64,000 nucleotides of DNA. Source: G963691885 sp963691885. Its GTDB lineage: Bacteria; Pseudomonadota; Alphaproteobacteria; UBA8366; Aestuariispiraceae. The notes beneath the pieces are model-generated. The model ran no database searches. It saw nothing but the letters and a program-made list of their open reading frames with translations, and was not told where the DNA came from. The stretch covers positions 124,001-188,000 of the forward strand of contig OY829843.1 in assembly GCA_963691885.1 (NCBI GenBank). The letters are read 5' to 3'. Every line of letters begins with the position of its first letter. Position 1 is the first letter of the stretch. Below, in pieces: positions 34,837 through 44,305 of the stretch. Both the position numbers and the translations under genes were made by a program.

Positions 34837-36093
34837 ATGAACACGTCGGCTCTGGGCAAAGAATACTACACGATCTATCAGCCGATTACGACGCCAGCCG
34901 GGGACACCATCGGCATCGCCTATGTCGGGGTTTTCAAAGATGTTTTCGAAGCCAGTGTTGCTGAGCTTCAGATCAGTTTCGCAATCGCGGGCCTGGCCTG
35001 TGTGGTCATTGTCAGCGTTCTGGCGGCGCTGATTTTCCGCGCCCAGGTAAAACCGCTGGGTGACATTGTTGCAAGTGTAGAGAGCATCGCATCTGGTCAG
35101 GACACATCCGAAGTGCCGCATTAGGGCAAACCTGACGAGATCGGCACCATTGCCCAGGCAATCGAAAAATGGCGTACATCCAGTGCTGAATCAGAGGAAT
35201 TGCGTCAGGCACAAGACAAGGCACGCGAGGAAATCGAAAGCACACGACAGGAAACACTGTCTGGCATTGCAAATTCAATTGATGCCTCAATCGGTGAAGT
35301 GGCCGAGGCCGTTAAAACGGCGGCATCCACCTTGAATGGTTCGTCGGAGGATCTTCACAATTCTCTCAAACTTCTGGGGAATAACGCTGAAGGCACAGCA
35401 GAATCTTCCAGCCGGGCAGCCAGCAGCGTTGAAACTGTGTCTGTCGCCGCCGAAGAATTGCGGGCTTCTTCCGAAGAGATTGCACGCCAGATGACCGCGA
35501 CAACAGCCCTTATCGACACCGTTTCTTCCGGTGCCGGCGAAGCCGAAAAACGCATCGAAGGGTTGAAAACAGCTGCTGACGAAATCGGTACGATCATCAG
35601 CTTGATCAACGACATTGCGGACCAGACAAACCTGCTGGCACTCAACGCGACGATTGAGGCAGCGCGGGCTGGTGAAGCCGGCAAAGGGTTTGCCGTTGTT
35701 GCCAATGAGGTCAAGAGCCTCGCCAGCCAGACCAGTAAAGCAACCAAAGAGATCAGCCGTCAGATCCAGAGTATTCAAACCGAAACCGGTGCGGCTGTTC
35801 AAACCGTGGCCTCCATTGTGGGCTCCATCGGGTCTTTGAATGACCGGATTGACGCAGTGTCCAGCACGGTCAATGAACAGGGTAGCGCGACGTCGGAGAT
35901 TGCCCAGAGCATCACCACCGCCTCTACTGCTGCCGCCGCTGTCGCGGATTCAGCATCCGTTATGCAGTCAGAAGTTGGCCGGATCGATACGACATCAACG
36001 TCGATTTCCGATCGGTCTTCTCAACTGATGGACCTGTCAGAAGATCTGCGGAAACAGACGACCCAGTTGATCGAACAGTTACGATCAGCCTGA
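34837..36093 (+). pseudogene. Methyl-accepting chemotaxis protein, degraded (5'-truncated and amber-interrupted)
   Basis: The first part encodes only the end of a Cache-type sensor domain (L-G-K-E-Y-Y-T-I-Y-Q-P-I, then Y-V-G-V-F), one transmembrane helix and the start of a HAMP domain. An in-frame TAG at 35122-35124 stops it. The same frame resumes at once with G-K-P-D-E-I-G-T-I-A, the HAMP continuation. It then runs to a full signalling domain with the hairpin tip D-I-A-D-Q-T-N-L-L-A-L-N-A-T-I and following A-G-E-A-G-K-G-F-A-V-V-A-N-E-V. The first transmembrane helix and most of the sensor are missing. An internal start at 35200 could make a soluble signalling fragment. Confidence 0.85.
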
Positions 36094-36117
36094 TCCCACA
36101 TAGCAGAAGAATTGAAG

Positions 36118-36152
36118 CACGCCCCTGCCCGAAGCCCGGCCGGGGCGTGTTT
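36118..36152 (+). terminator. Hairpin between convergent chemoreceptor remnant and hydrolase
   Basis: An 8-bp stem, CACGCCCC with GGGGCGTG, encloses a GC-rich 16-base loop and is followed by TTT. It lies 24 bp after the chemoreceptor stop and abuts the hydrolase stop, so it may serve both directions. The T-run is short. Confidence 0.55.
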
Positions 36153-36940
36153 CATATTGTGCGTTTCAGAAACCTCAGAACAGGGTCCGCAAATGCCCTG
36201 GTATCTTCCATCAGGCCTAAATGCTGATAATGTGGAATGATGGTCAGCTCCGCACCCGGGATTTCGGATGCGATGGCCCTGCTCATGCCCGGCGTACTGC
36301 CGGTATCATTTTCTGACGTCAGGACGAGGCTTGGCGCCGTCACTGCGGGGTTTGGGTTGATCAGTTCCGTGACGCCATTTGCCAGCACCCAGGCCGCTTG
36401 CGCGTACCCCTCAGGATCTGCGGCGAGGCGCCATTGTTTGACAAGTTCCATCACATCGGGCCGCATTTCGCGAAAGTCTGGTGTAAACCAACGGGCCAAG
36501 GCCGCATCAAGGGTCGACAAAGCACCCTGATCCCGAACACTCGCCGCGCGTGCTTCGACCGCACGCTGTCCTTCTTCGCCCCGGTCATGGGGCGAGTTCA
36601 GAATGGCGAGGGCACTCAGGCGCTCGGGATAGTCCAGGGCGAAGCGACGGTTAATCATGCCCCCAATCGAGAAACCGACGAGGGCTGCACGGTCCACCGA
36701 CACGTCATCCAGCAGTTCAGCGATCTGACGCGCGTACAGCGACAGGCTGGCCTCTTCCAGCGGTGCCGCGCTATCGCCATGTCCATACAGATCATACGAC
36801 AGAACGCGATACCCCGACGCAAAAAGCGGCACATACGGGTCCCAGATTTTTCGACAGAGGCCGAGGCCATGTATCAGAACGATGACAGGGTGGTCTTCCG
36901 ACCCAGCAACCTCATAACCCGTGCCATTGATACTCGGCAT
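36152..36940 (-). CDS. Alpha/beta-fold hydrolase
   Basis: The 262-residue protein has the alpha/beta hydrolase pattern: oxyanion-hole segment L-I-H-G-L-G-L, the D-L-Y-G-H-G-D-S strand/loop, nucleophile elbow G-F-S-I-G-G (about residue 90), acid in S-E-N-D-T-G and final histidine in Y-Q-H-L-G-L-M-E-D. It resembles 3-oxoadipate enol-lactonase and related esterases, but neighbours give no aromatic pathway. I use the ATG at 36940; a GTG three codons earlier is possible. Confidence 0.85.
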   Translation of the reverse strand: MPSINGTGYEVAGSEDHPVIVLIHGLGLCRKIWDPYVPLFASGYRVLSYDLYGHGDSAAPLEEASLSLYARQIAELLDDVSVDRAALVGFSIGGMINRRFALDYPERLSALAILNSPHDRGEEGQRAVEARAASVRDQGALSTLDAALARWFTPDFREMRPDVMELVKQWRLAADPEGYAQAAWVLANGVTELINPNPAVTAPSLVLTSENDTGSTPGMSRAIASEIPGAELTIIPHYQHLGLMEDTRAFADPVLRFLKRTI

Positions 36941-36975
36941 CGCAATCACCCGTTAGTCGTTAATTTCGGCACCCG

Positions 36976-37431
36976 TCATGCTGAAATGTGGAACGCATAA
37001 CCGGATACAATATGTGTCACACCATTTATGGCAGTGCCAAGGGGTAGGATAATTCGCTGATACCTTTGATATTTTTTTTCCGAAGACAATTGACGCGCCG
37101 ACAAGAACATCGGTTTGCCCAATCTGGCAACCTCTTCATAAGACTGGAAAACGATTTCCCAATTCTCGATATACCTTAGTTCTTCGAAATACCGCCAGGT
37201 CCGGTCTTCCCCAAAGAAATCCACCAGTTCAGATCCCCAGACGCGGAACCGGTATCGATCCAGCGTTTGACCCACTTCCACTAGTGCAAGACGGGGCAGC
37301 AGTTTCACCACATCTTCCGGTGCGAATTGATCCCGACTGGGAAAGGGCCGGTCACCGGAAAGAGCCTTCCAATGGGTATGCAATGCGGCTAGGTCGGGTG
37401 TCGATGTGAACATGCAAACTGGCTGAGACAT
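36976..37431 (-). CDS. PAS_5-type PAS domain protein
   Basis: The 151-residue stand-alone protein matches the alphaproteobacterial PAS_5 pattern: an N-terminal H-T-H-W-K-A-L helix, F-A-P-E-D-V-V-K-L-L-P-R-L-A-L-V-E, Y-R-F-R-V-W-G-S-E-L-V-D-F-F-G, and a C-terminal strand I-L-P-L-G. Members are common as multiple copies in Rhodospirillales-like genomes. Ligand and partner are unknown. It precedes the hydrolase gene by 35 bp on the same strand. Confidence 0.8.
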   Translation of the reverse strand: MSQPVCMFTSTPDLAALHTHWKALSGDRPFPSRDQFAPEDVVKLLPRLALVEVGQTLDRYRFRVWGSELVDFFGEDRTWRYFEELRYIENWEIVFQSYEEVARLGKPMFLSARQLSSEKKYQRYQRIILPLGTAINGVTHIVSGYAFHISA

Positions 37432-37589
37432 TTAAGAACTGAAACCTAATATATTGTGTTTTACCTGAGTGAACAGAGGTTTCACCCCTGAATACAGCAA
37501 GTTTCAAAACCCTTTTTTGTAATAGTGATTTGTGATAATATCGATAAAAATAATGAAATAGAACAATAATCGCCAAAAATGGAAGAATC

Positions 37590-38663
37590 ATGCAAAAAAT
37601 ATCCTCCGCTCTGACGGTTCTGGCTTTCGCCGGGACAGCGCTGGCAATCGGAACGGCAATGCCTTCAGAGGCAACATCCGCAGGCTGTATGAAGGTGACG
37701 TTGACCGGAACCCAAGGCGGCCCCCCGGTATTTAATGGTCAGGCGGGGGCCGGAACCCTGGTTCAGTACGGTGATGAGAGTAACGGGTGTGGGGCCGTAA
37801 GGCTGCAATTCGACACCGGACGCGGCACCACGCAGCGCCTGTCCCAGGCCAAAACCCCTGTCGGGAAACTGAACGCCATTTTCCTGACCCATATGCATTC
37901 GGACCACACCGAGGGGCTGGCAGACATGATGCAGTTGCGCTGGCACTTCAATTCAGGTGGGCCAAAGGTCGATCTGGTCTGCTCTTCAGAAGCCAAATCC
38001 CCGCTGGGAAACGTTTTGAGTTGCGAAAAACTGGCGGCCCATATCGGCGATGCCTTCATCAATTCAGGTGAAATGGCCCAACGACTGGCGGAGAACAAGA
38101 AACGTTTGCCCGGTGGACCAGCAGACCTGATCAATGTCCAGAGCTTCAAGCCGACCGGCGAACCGCAACCCGTCTGGACATCCGGTGATGTGACTGTAAG
38201 CGCGATTGCCAGCACCCATATTCCGGGACACGCCTCGTACCGAGTTGACACCCCGGCCGGCAGTGTCGTGATTGGCGGGGACGCCGGCAATGACACCCGG
38301 AAACCACCGCGGGCCCACTCAACCTCGGACCAGGTGGAGAAACTGGCCGAAGGGGTCGATATCATCGTCCACTCGACCATTCATCCGGTTATGGGCCCCG
38401 ATAAAGACAGTGGCTTCCCGCCACCCATCTATTTCCGACAGAGCACGGCCACCGATCTTGGGGGAATGGCACTCAGAAGCGGGGCGAAACATCTGATGCT
38501 CACCCATCTGATCCCGCCGATGGGGGCAGCCCGCCAGGGTCCTTACCCGATCCCGGGGGGTGCCCTAACCGAAGCCTCTTATGAAGAGGCCGTGCGCGAC
38601 AGCGGATACAAGGGGGATGTTGTGGTGGGAACCGATCTGGCGACGATCCAACTGCCACAGTGA
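37590..38663 (+). CDS. Secreted metallo-beta-lactamase-fold hydrolase
   Basis: The 357-residue protein has a signal peptide (cleavage near residue 30, A-T-S-A-G). The MBL metal motif H-M-H-S-D-H follows near residue 105, with further metal-site residues in H-I-P-G-H-A and G-G-D-A-G-N-D and a late H-L-I-P-P. The pattern resembles RNase Z-like/arylsulfatase-type MBL proteins. The substrate is unknown. The gene stands alone and is convergent with the DUF115 gene. Confidence 0.83.
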   Translation: MQKISSALTVLAFAGTALAIGTAMPSEATSAGCMKVTLTGTQGGPPVFNGQAGAGTLVQYGDESNGCGAVRLQFDTGRGTTQRLSQAKTPVGKLNAIFLTHMHSDHTEGLADMMQLRWHFNSGGPKVDLVCSSEAKSPLGNVLSCEKLAAHIGDAFINSGEMAQRLAENKKRLPGGPADLINVQSFKPTGEPQPVWTSGDVTVSAIASTHIPGHASYRVDTPAGSVVIGGDAGNDTRKPPRAHSTSDQVEKLAEGVDIIVHSTIHPVMGPDKDSGFPPPIYFRQSTATDLGGMALRSGAKHLMLTHLIPPMGAARQGPYPIPGGALTEASYEEAVRDSGYKGDVVVGTDLATIQLPQ

Positions 38664-38697
38664 TCCGGCCGGTATAACTCAATTTACTCCTAAAACT

Positions 38698-38765
38698 GGA
38701 CAACTCTTTTTCTATGCGGCTCTTCCGTTTTAACCGGTTGGGCAACGGGCGGAAAAGAGTTGTCC
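38698..38765. repeat. 13-bp perfect inverted repeat with structured loop between convergent genes
   Basis: GGACAACTCTTTT at 38698-38710 is perfectly complementary to 38753-38765. The 42-base interior can form a further short CCGTT/AACGG stem. It lies between two convergent stop codons (38663 and 38774). A bidirectional terminator or a small inserted palindromic element are both possible. Confidence 0.6.
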
Positions 38766-38773
38766 GCCTTTCT

Positions 38774-40711
38774 TTAAGCGTCACGCAATCCTTTAAAGTA
38801 CTCAGCTGTATCTTTCCCAAAATCATGCAGCGCCGCTTTAAGAAGCATGACAAATGCCTCTCTTCTACCCGATGGTAACCTGCCCCACACCATATTGGCC
38901 GACTGCATGATCATCGTGAGACTTCCCGCTTGCATAAAACGCGCGGTTTCCATTGAGGCGCTGACATCTTGCACGCTACCAACAGTCAGACGGGACTGCA
39001 TCCCGTTGAAAAGAGATATAAAATCACCTTCCTCAGATTGCTGAGTTGGCGCATCCCCGCCGCTCGTAAAGTGTTCCAGGATTTCCGCAAAGCTTCTGTC
39101 GACGGCTGTTTCGCTCAACTGGAATGATGCCAGTGCCGGCTTCGCCGGCAAACCTGAAAAATCCACTGCCTCAGGATCGATGTCACTTGCGGCGCGGGGT
39201 TCCGTTCCTTCAATTCGGACGCCATCGCTGCAATTGTAAAACTGAACCTGCGGGGTAGAGCTGGCCAGTGTTGAGAAGAACAATCGGGCAAAGGCGAATT
39301 CCCGGCTCGTAAAAACCCGCTCGCGCAGGTTCCCGTTTGTGGGAATGTTCAACCCCTCCATCTGAGCGCCGCCGCGCCAATAGGCATCTGAACTCAACCC
39401 ATAAATCGAGCGTCTTGAATGGTGGCGATCAGGCTCTGTTGAGCCTAGATCCACACCGAAGAGGTAAATCGACCCCGCCCCCATCGCAAGTGCCACTCGA
39501 CAGGCAAGATGCGTCACCGTAGGACCCGCCATAGGCATCACCAAGCCCTCTGGTGCAAACAAACGGGTAGGGGCCAACTGATCCCGAAAGATGAAGTACG
39601 TCTTGTCAAAAAACGCCGTCACCCGTGGATCAACAGTGCTGGAGGCGATAAGCGTAATACCCGACAGATCATGCCTGGATGCGGCATCGGCGTTGACGGT
39701 GTAGATATCCGGAACGTTTTCGATCTCACAATGAAAATCCGGCCGAATACCAGCCTCTAACAGGACATTCAGTCCGGTTCCGCCGCTGATGATGGTAACC
39801 TTCCCCTGGAAGGCCCGGATTTTGTCCAGATCATTGTCGATCGACGGTCCGCTACCGACGACAAAGACCGCGGGTCCGGCCTTAACCTCCTGCCTTGTTT
39901 TAACATCAGGTTTGAGAAATTCGACCGCCTGCCCTTTCAGGTTCTGAACCGAGGTCGTCAGCATCAGACATTCATCTTCGAAGAACCCGTCCGAGTCGGC
40001 GATGACAGGTAAACTACGTTGAAACAATTCCATGACCTGAGTGATAAACGCAGTCCGGTAGTGGCAGAACAAATGACTGCCATCGAGCAACACCTGATCA
40101 GCCCCACGCATCGCGTGATAAATCTGATTCGACAGAGTCTGGGGGTCACTATAAAACAGGCAGATCAGTTTTCCGCCGCGGGCCTGAAGTGCATCAAAGA
40201 TCGGATGCCAGTCAACACATCTGAGAGACAGAGTCAGGAACACGGGGGACTGATCGGCAAGAATCAGATTTCGCACCGGCAAAGCACTTACCAGATCGGG
40301 CAGATGGAATCCCAAACCAATACCAAAGGTGACAAGATATCCAACAGGGCATTCAGGATCACGTTTATCAAAGAGCCCGTGTTCGGCGGCATATTCCAAC
40401 AGCGGTTTCACATGGATCTGATCCAACCGCGCGGCATCCGACAAATCCAAAGCATGGTCCAATGGTTTCAAGTTGAGGGATTGCGGGTTCGCAAGATAGG
40501 ATTCGACCTGCTTACGGGAAAACTGATCAGCTGGGTCAGGGTAAAGACGGGCTGACCCAACGGCGATGTTTGGGCCAGCTTCAGCATCGGCAGGGACAAG
40601 ACGAGCGTCGCTGGACAGACCAGCCAGTAGTTTCGCAACATCCATGGAAACATGCAGTCCGAAAAGGCGCAAATTCGCCTCAAACAGGGATTGTCTATCT
40701 CCGTCGGTCAC
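38774..40711 (-). CDS. DUF115 (MptE-like) motility-associated glycosyltransferase family protein
   Basis: The 645-residue protein contains the DUF115 core. It starts at V-F-V-V-G-S-G-P-S-I-D-N-D-L (about residue 280), then I-I-S-G-G-T-G-L, and later G-A-G-S-I-Y-L-F-G-V-D-L-G. This is the architecture of Maf-type proteins that add nonulosonic acids to flagellin. A GTG start is used. Flagellar switch gene fliN and a chemoreceptor remnant lie within a few kb. A role in flagellin glycosylation is inferred; no sugar-biosynthesis genes are adjacent. Confidence 0.8.
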   Translation of the reverse strand: MTDGDRQSLFEANLRLFGLHVSMDVAKLLAGLSSDARLVPADAEAGPNIAVGSARLYPDPADQFSRKQVESYLANPQSLNLKPLDHALDLSDAARLDQIHVKPLLEYAAEHGLFDKRDPECPVGYLVTFGIGLGFHLPDLVSALPVRNLILADQSPVFLTLSLRCVDWHPIFDALQARGGKLICLFYSDPQTLSNQIYHAMRGADQVLLDGSHLFCHYRTAFITQVMELFQRSLPVIADSDGFFEDECLMLTTSVQNLKGQAVEFLKPDVKTRQEVKAGPAVFVVGSGPSIDNDLDKIRAFQGKVTIISGGTGLNVLLEAGIRPDFHCEIENVPDIYTVNADAASRHDLSGITLIASSTVDPRVTAFFDKTYFIFRDQLAPTRLFAPEGLVMPMAGPTVTHLACRVALAMGAGSIYLFGVDLGSTEPDRHHSRRSIYGLSSDAYWRGGAQMEGLNIPTNGNLRERVFTSREFAFARLFFSTLASSTPQVQFYNCSDGVRIEGTEPRAASDIDPEAVDFSGLPAKPALASFQLSETAVDRSFAEILEHFTSGGDAPTQQSEEGDFISLFNGMQSRLTVGSVQDVSASMETARFMQAGSLTMIMQSANMVWGRLPSGRREAFVMLLKAALHDFGKDTAEYFKGLRDA

Positions 40712-40920
40712 GTTTTGTCCAATTCCGTCCAGTCATGTCTGAAGATCTTCAAAAGTGGGTGCTCATACAATGCAACAGAGTGAGGCAACCCGCCCAAGCG
40801 TTCAACCCGTGCAAGGCACTGCTACCTGACCAACCATCCATACTTGCGCAGTATTTGAATGACAGCTTAAGTGGATAGGCCTATTAAATACCAATTCAGA
40901 TATGATGCCCCCTTCTTAGG

Positions 40921-42324
40921 ATGACCCGGATTTCACGCAACTCCCTCTCAGCCGGACTATTTCTGGCAATTTGTGTTCTCACAATTCTGGATGCTCTGTT
41001 TGGCATCGAAGCTGCGGGTTGGACTGCTGCGATCTCTGTTGTGATCTTTTTGATCCTTGAATTCACCTGGATTGCAAATCTGCAGCGTATCGTCGGCCTG
41101 GTTCTCATCGCGCTCGGCTTTATTGCAGGCGCGCTGGTAAACGACTTTCTGACGCCCATACTGGACGGGTTGCGCCGCACTTTGCCCTTCCTGCTGCTGT
41201 TTGCCTCGGTCGCCTGGTTACAGATCCCCGCCAATCTCAGCCCCGGTCTGCTGGCCATTCGGGAAACCGCCCTGGCCCAGCCACCGGGCAGACGTTTCGC
41301 CGTAATCGGTTTGGCAGGACACTATCTGGGCGTGGCTTTCAATCTCGCCGGATTGTCTCTGTTAACCCCGATGGTCGGGCGCGATACCCCCCCGAAACTG
41401 CGCCAACGCCTGGGTCGTGCCATGATACAGGGCTTTGCGGCCGGCACATCATGGTCACCATTCTATGTCGGCACAGCGGTCATTCTGGCGACCGTCCCCG
41501 GCGTGCGCTGGATTGAAGTTGCCCCGGCAGGGTTCGCACTGGCAATGATCCTGATTGGGTGGAGCTGGTGTTATGACCGGCTGTTTGTCCGACGCCAGGA
41601 TGCCAGCGAGACAAGGACGGACCATGCCGCCAAAATCAGGCTAACGCCCAAAATCGCCGGAAATGTCATCTTCCTTCTGTGCTCACTCTTTGGCGCAACC
41701 GTTATCCTGGTTGAGGGATTGCTGCTTTCGATACCTGTATCCCTGGCCATCGTTGCACCCCCGTTTGCGCTAATCTGGGCCTGGCGGATATCGCGCGAAA
41801 ACACGGTCGATCAGAGCGGGAGTATTTCCAGCAAAGAATTGGTGCAGTCAGTCTTTCAGAAGCTACCGGACCTTCGGGGTGAGGTTCTGCTTTTTGCCTC
41901 TGCCAATATTATGGGTGTGGGCGCAGCCACCGTCATCGACCCAGAGGCTGCGGTTGCGTGGCTAACAGGGATCGCTTCATCGGAATTGGCGCTGGTTCCG
42001 CTTTTGATGGGCGGCATGGTGTTGACCAGCATGATCGGGCTGCATCCCGTCGTATATGTGGTTCTTGTGACGGCTGTATTTACGCCCGATGCAATCGGCA
42101 TCGCTCCCCAGATCGTCGCCCTTGGTATGATGGCGATGTGGGGTCAGGGGACGAACTCGTCGCCCTTCTCTGCCACTGTCTTGTATATGTCGCGGATCAC
42201 GGGTGAGAGCAATTGGGCCATCGCCTGGCGATGGAACGCCCCCTATGTGCTGACCTGCACGATCATCCTGATCGCCCTGATCCTGGGGCTGCAGGAACTG
42301 GGTTACTTCCAGGCCTTCAGGTAA
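40921..42324 (+). CDS. Polytopic inner-membrane permease, function unknown
   Basis: The 467-residue protein has about 10-12 hydrophobic spans in two halves separated by a charged loop near residues 220-240. Motifs such as G-F-A-A-G-T-S-W-S-P-F-Y-V-G-T-A and G-M-M-A-M-W-G-Q-G-T-N-S-S-P-F-S-A are helical-hairpin, G/S/T-rich segments reminiscent of ion-transporter-superfamily (ArsB/NhaD/CitT-like) re-entrant loops. I do not recognise a named family. Its end overlaps the convergent mscS gene by 8 bp. It may export or import an anion, but this is inference. Confidence 0.7.
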   Translation: MTRISRNSLSAGLFLAICVLTILDALFGIEAAGWTAAISVVIFLILEFTWIANLQRIVGLVLIALGFIAGALVNDFLTPILDGLRRTLPFLLLFASVAWLQIPANLSPGLLAIRETALAQPPGRRFAVIGLAGHYLGVAFNLAGLSLLTPMVGRDTPPKLRQRLGRAMIQGFAAGTSWSPFYVGTAVILATVPGVRWIEVAPAGFALAMILIGWSWCYDRLFVRRQDASETRTDHAAKIRLTPKIAGNVIFLLCSLFGATVILVEGLLLSIPVSLAIVAPPFALIWAWRISRENTVDQSGSISSKELVQSVFQKLPDLRGEVLLFASANIMGVGAATVIDPEAAVAWLTGIASSELALVPLLMGGMVLTSMIGLHPVVYVVLVTAVFTPDAIGIAPQIVALGMMAMWGQGTNSSPFSATVLYMSRITGESNWAIAWRWNAPYVLTCTIILIALILGLQELGYFQAFR

Positions 42325-43195
42325 TCGGTTCCCGGTAGCCTGGCACATCGTCATCCGCCGACAAGGATTCCAGCCCCACTGAAACGGCAGCGGTTCCCGC
42401 AAGCTTGATCTGATTATCCCGCAAAGCGGTCATGATCGAGCCATTCACGGCGTAGCGAATGGCGAAATAGCGTTCGCTCGGAACCCAATACCGGATGCCA
42501 ATAATCACCCCCCCGAAACTGAAATCATGGATTCCAACGAGGGCCCTGTTTTCGCCCTGCAGGGTCTCTTCCTTATCCAAAACATCCTGCAAAAGCGAAA
42601 TCACTACCGAGGGGTCCTGCTCGCTGGCCAGCGCGATCTTGGTTTGGACGACGCGCCGTTCCTTACTGTTCACGATGACCTGACCCACAACATCTTTATT
42701 CGGGACTGAGATTTTTTCGCCGTCTTCCCCGACCAGCACGGTCTGCGCGAGCGTAATTTCCTCAACAACCCCGCTGACACCCTGAACATGGATCGTGTTA
42801 CCGACGACAAAGGGCCGGGTCAGGATGATCGACAAGCCTGCACCATAATTCGAGAGCGGCCCCTGAATGGCGAGCGTTGCCCCGAATGCCGATGCGCCCG
42901 CCAGCGCAATGAACGGGGCGATGGTAATGCCAAAATTACCCAGTGTTACGATGATCACGACGGCCAGCAGGATTATTTTGACCACATTGCCGATGAAACG
43001 CGACAATGTAACATCAAGCCCGCGCTTCTCACACAGGCCCGCAACCCTCTTCCCCGCAAAACCCGCGATCTTCAGACCGATGATCAGGACGATCAGCGCG
43101 CCCAGGATCTGAAAACCATATTCGATGGCAAACTGGACCAGCGTATCAACAAGATTGCTCACGGTTTCCAGGTTTTGTTCGATGCTTTCTTCCAT
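42317..43195 (-). CDS. Small-conductance mechanosensitive channel (MscS family)
   Basis: The 292-residue protein has three N-terminal transmembrane helices. The third carries the glycine/alanine-rich pore helix A-L-A-G-A-S-A-F-G-A-T-L-A-I-Q-G (about 98-113). The beta domain (T-R-P-F-V-V-G-N-T-I, P-N-K-D-V-V-G) and the alpha/beta vestibule domain follow. MscS opens on membrane tension during osmotic downshock. The stop codon region overlaps the end of the upstream convergent permease gene. Confidence 0.93.
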   Translation of the reverse strand: MEESIEQNLETVSNLVDTLVQFAIEYGFQILGALIVLIIGLKIAGFAGKRVAGLCEKRGLDVTLSRFIGNVVKIILLAVVIIVTLGNFGITIAPFIALAGASAFGATLAIQGPLSNYGAGLSIILTRPFVVGNTIHVQGVSGVVEEITLAQTVLVGEDGEKISVPNKDVVGQVIVNSKERRVVQTKIALASEQDPSVVISLLQDVLDKEETLQGENRALVGIHDFSFGGVIIGIRYWVPSERYFAIRYAVNGSIMTALRDNQIKLAGTAAVSVGLESLSADDDVPGYREPIT

Positions 43196-43413
43196 ATCTT
43201 TTCCCGGCGCGCCGTCCGTCCATTTCTTGATTGGGTCAACTCAAGACCACAATCATCCCTCAAGAACGCGTCTACGACAACTTTCACACGCCAACTAAAG
43301 CCTTGGTGAATGAATTGAATCACCGCATTATCCAAGATGCTCGGTTGGCACGAATTGTGTAAGGACGTCTGGAGGGCGGACATCAACCCGCCGGAGACGA
43401 AAAGGGAAGGCCA

Positions 43414-43881
43414 ATGTCAGACGAAACCGAAGACGATTTCGACGAAATGGACATGGCGGCCGCAATCGCGGCTGAACAGGCTGAAAAAGCGGGTGAGGCT
43501 GATGCCTCGGTCGATTTTGATGATCTGGATGACATGGACATGGAAGCGGCCATGGCCGGCGAACCAACCCGGCAAGCCGCCGCGCAAGCAGAAGCGGCGG
43601 GTGGCAGCTCGGAACCTCAGACCCTTGGAAGTGCTCTCAGCGAGGCGCAGCGTAGCGGCGCTGTCCAGGACATCAGTGTCGACCTCACCGCTGTGCTGGG
43701 TACGGCGGAAATGAAGGTTTCAAACCTCTTGAAGATTGGTCGTGGCGCGGTCATCGAACTGGACCGGCGCGTTGGTGATACGGTTGAGATCCGGGTTAGC
43801 GGTCAGTCGATTGCACGGGGCGAAGTGGTGGTCGTCGAAGATCACCTCGCCGTCTCTATAACCGAGCTGGTCAAAACCTGA
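43414..43881 (+). CDS. fliN: Flagellar motor switch protein FliN
   Basis: The 155-residue protein has a C-terminal SpoA domain (about residues 80-155, with A-V-L-G-T-A-E-M-K-V, L-L-K-I-G-R-G-A-V-I-E-L and G-Q-S-I-A-R-G-E-V-V-V-V) that forms the lower C-ring of the flagellar motor. The N-terminal 60 residues are acidic and contain a near-duplicate motif (D-D-F-D-E-M-D-M-A-A-A-I-A and D-D-L-D-D-M-D-M-E-A-A-M-A). The rest of the flagellar genes are not in this window, so fliN appears isolated or at an operon edge. Confidence 0.9.
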   Translation: MSDETEDDFDEMDMAAAIAAEQAEKAGEADASVDFDDLDDMDMEAAMAGEPTRQAAAQAEAAGGSSEPQTLGSALSEAQRSGAVQDISVDLTAVLGTAEMKVSNLLKIGRGAVIELDRRVGDTVEIRVSGQSIARGEVVVVEDHLAVSITELVKT

Positions 43882-43903
43882 TCAAGCGGCCGACTATAGT
43901 GCT

Positions 43904-44167
43904 CTAGTTTTTTCCTATGCGAGGGCCGTCGTCATTGCCTTTGCCAAAACTTCTGTCCAACAGTTGTGTTGATTGTTCAGCAAGATCGATAGCCTCCCCC
44001 AACAGGGACAGAATCTTTACATTGTTCTCCAGAACGGACCGCGCCTCCGGGCGGTTGTCGTCGAGAATTTTGGTGGAGCGATAAAAGATATCCTTCCGGA
44101 TAACACTCAAGATATCTTCCAGTTTATGGCCCTGTGGATTTTCATCCGAGATCAAAAAATGGGTCAT
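43904..44167 (-). CDS. Small conserved-looking protein of unknown function
   Basis: This 87-residue, largely helical, charged protein starts at an ATG preceded by GGAGAAGGAA. No membrane segment or known motif is recognised. The centre (S-V-I-R-K-D-I-F-Y-R-S-T-K-I-L) and end (L-D-R-S-F-G-K-G) look like a soluble helical bundle. It is convergent with fliN (22-bp gap), but a flagellar role is only suggested by position. Confidence 0.6.
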   Translation of the reverse strand: MTHFLISDENPQGHKLEDILSVIRKDIFYRSTKILDDNRPEARSVLENNVKILSLLGEAIDLAEQSTQLLDRSFGKGNDDGPRIGKN

Positions 44168-44305
44168 GTTGTTTCCTTCTCCTGTAACTGCTCCAATGGC
44201 CAGACAAGCAACCATGGGATCTGATTAACAAATCATTGCATGGTTCTAATAAAAGCTGAAAAGGAATATTACGGCTAAGCGGTCCAAAATGGGTGTTCCC
44301 GAAGA

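Noticed and set aside
35122..35124. TAG in the chemoreceptor as a recoded (pyrrolysine-type) codon
   Set aside because: No pyrrolysine genes are visible, the codon lies in a non-catalytic HAMP position, and the 5' part of the gene is also missing; a nonsense mutation in a pseudogene is simpler.
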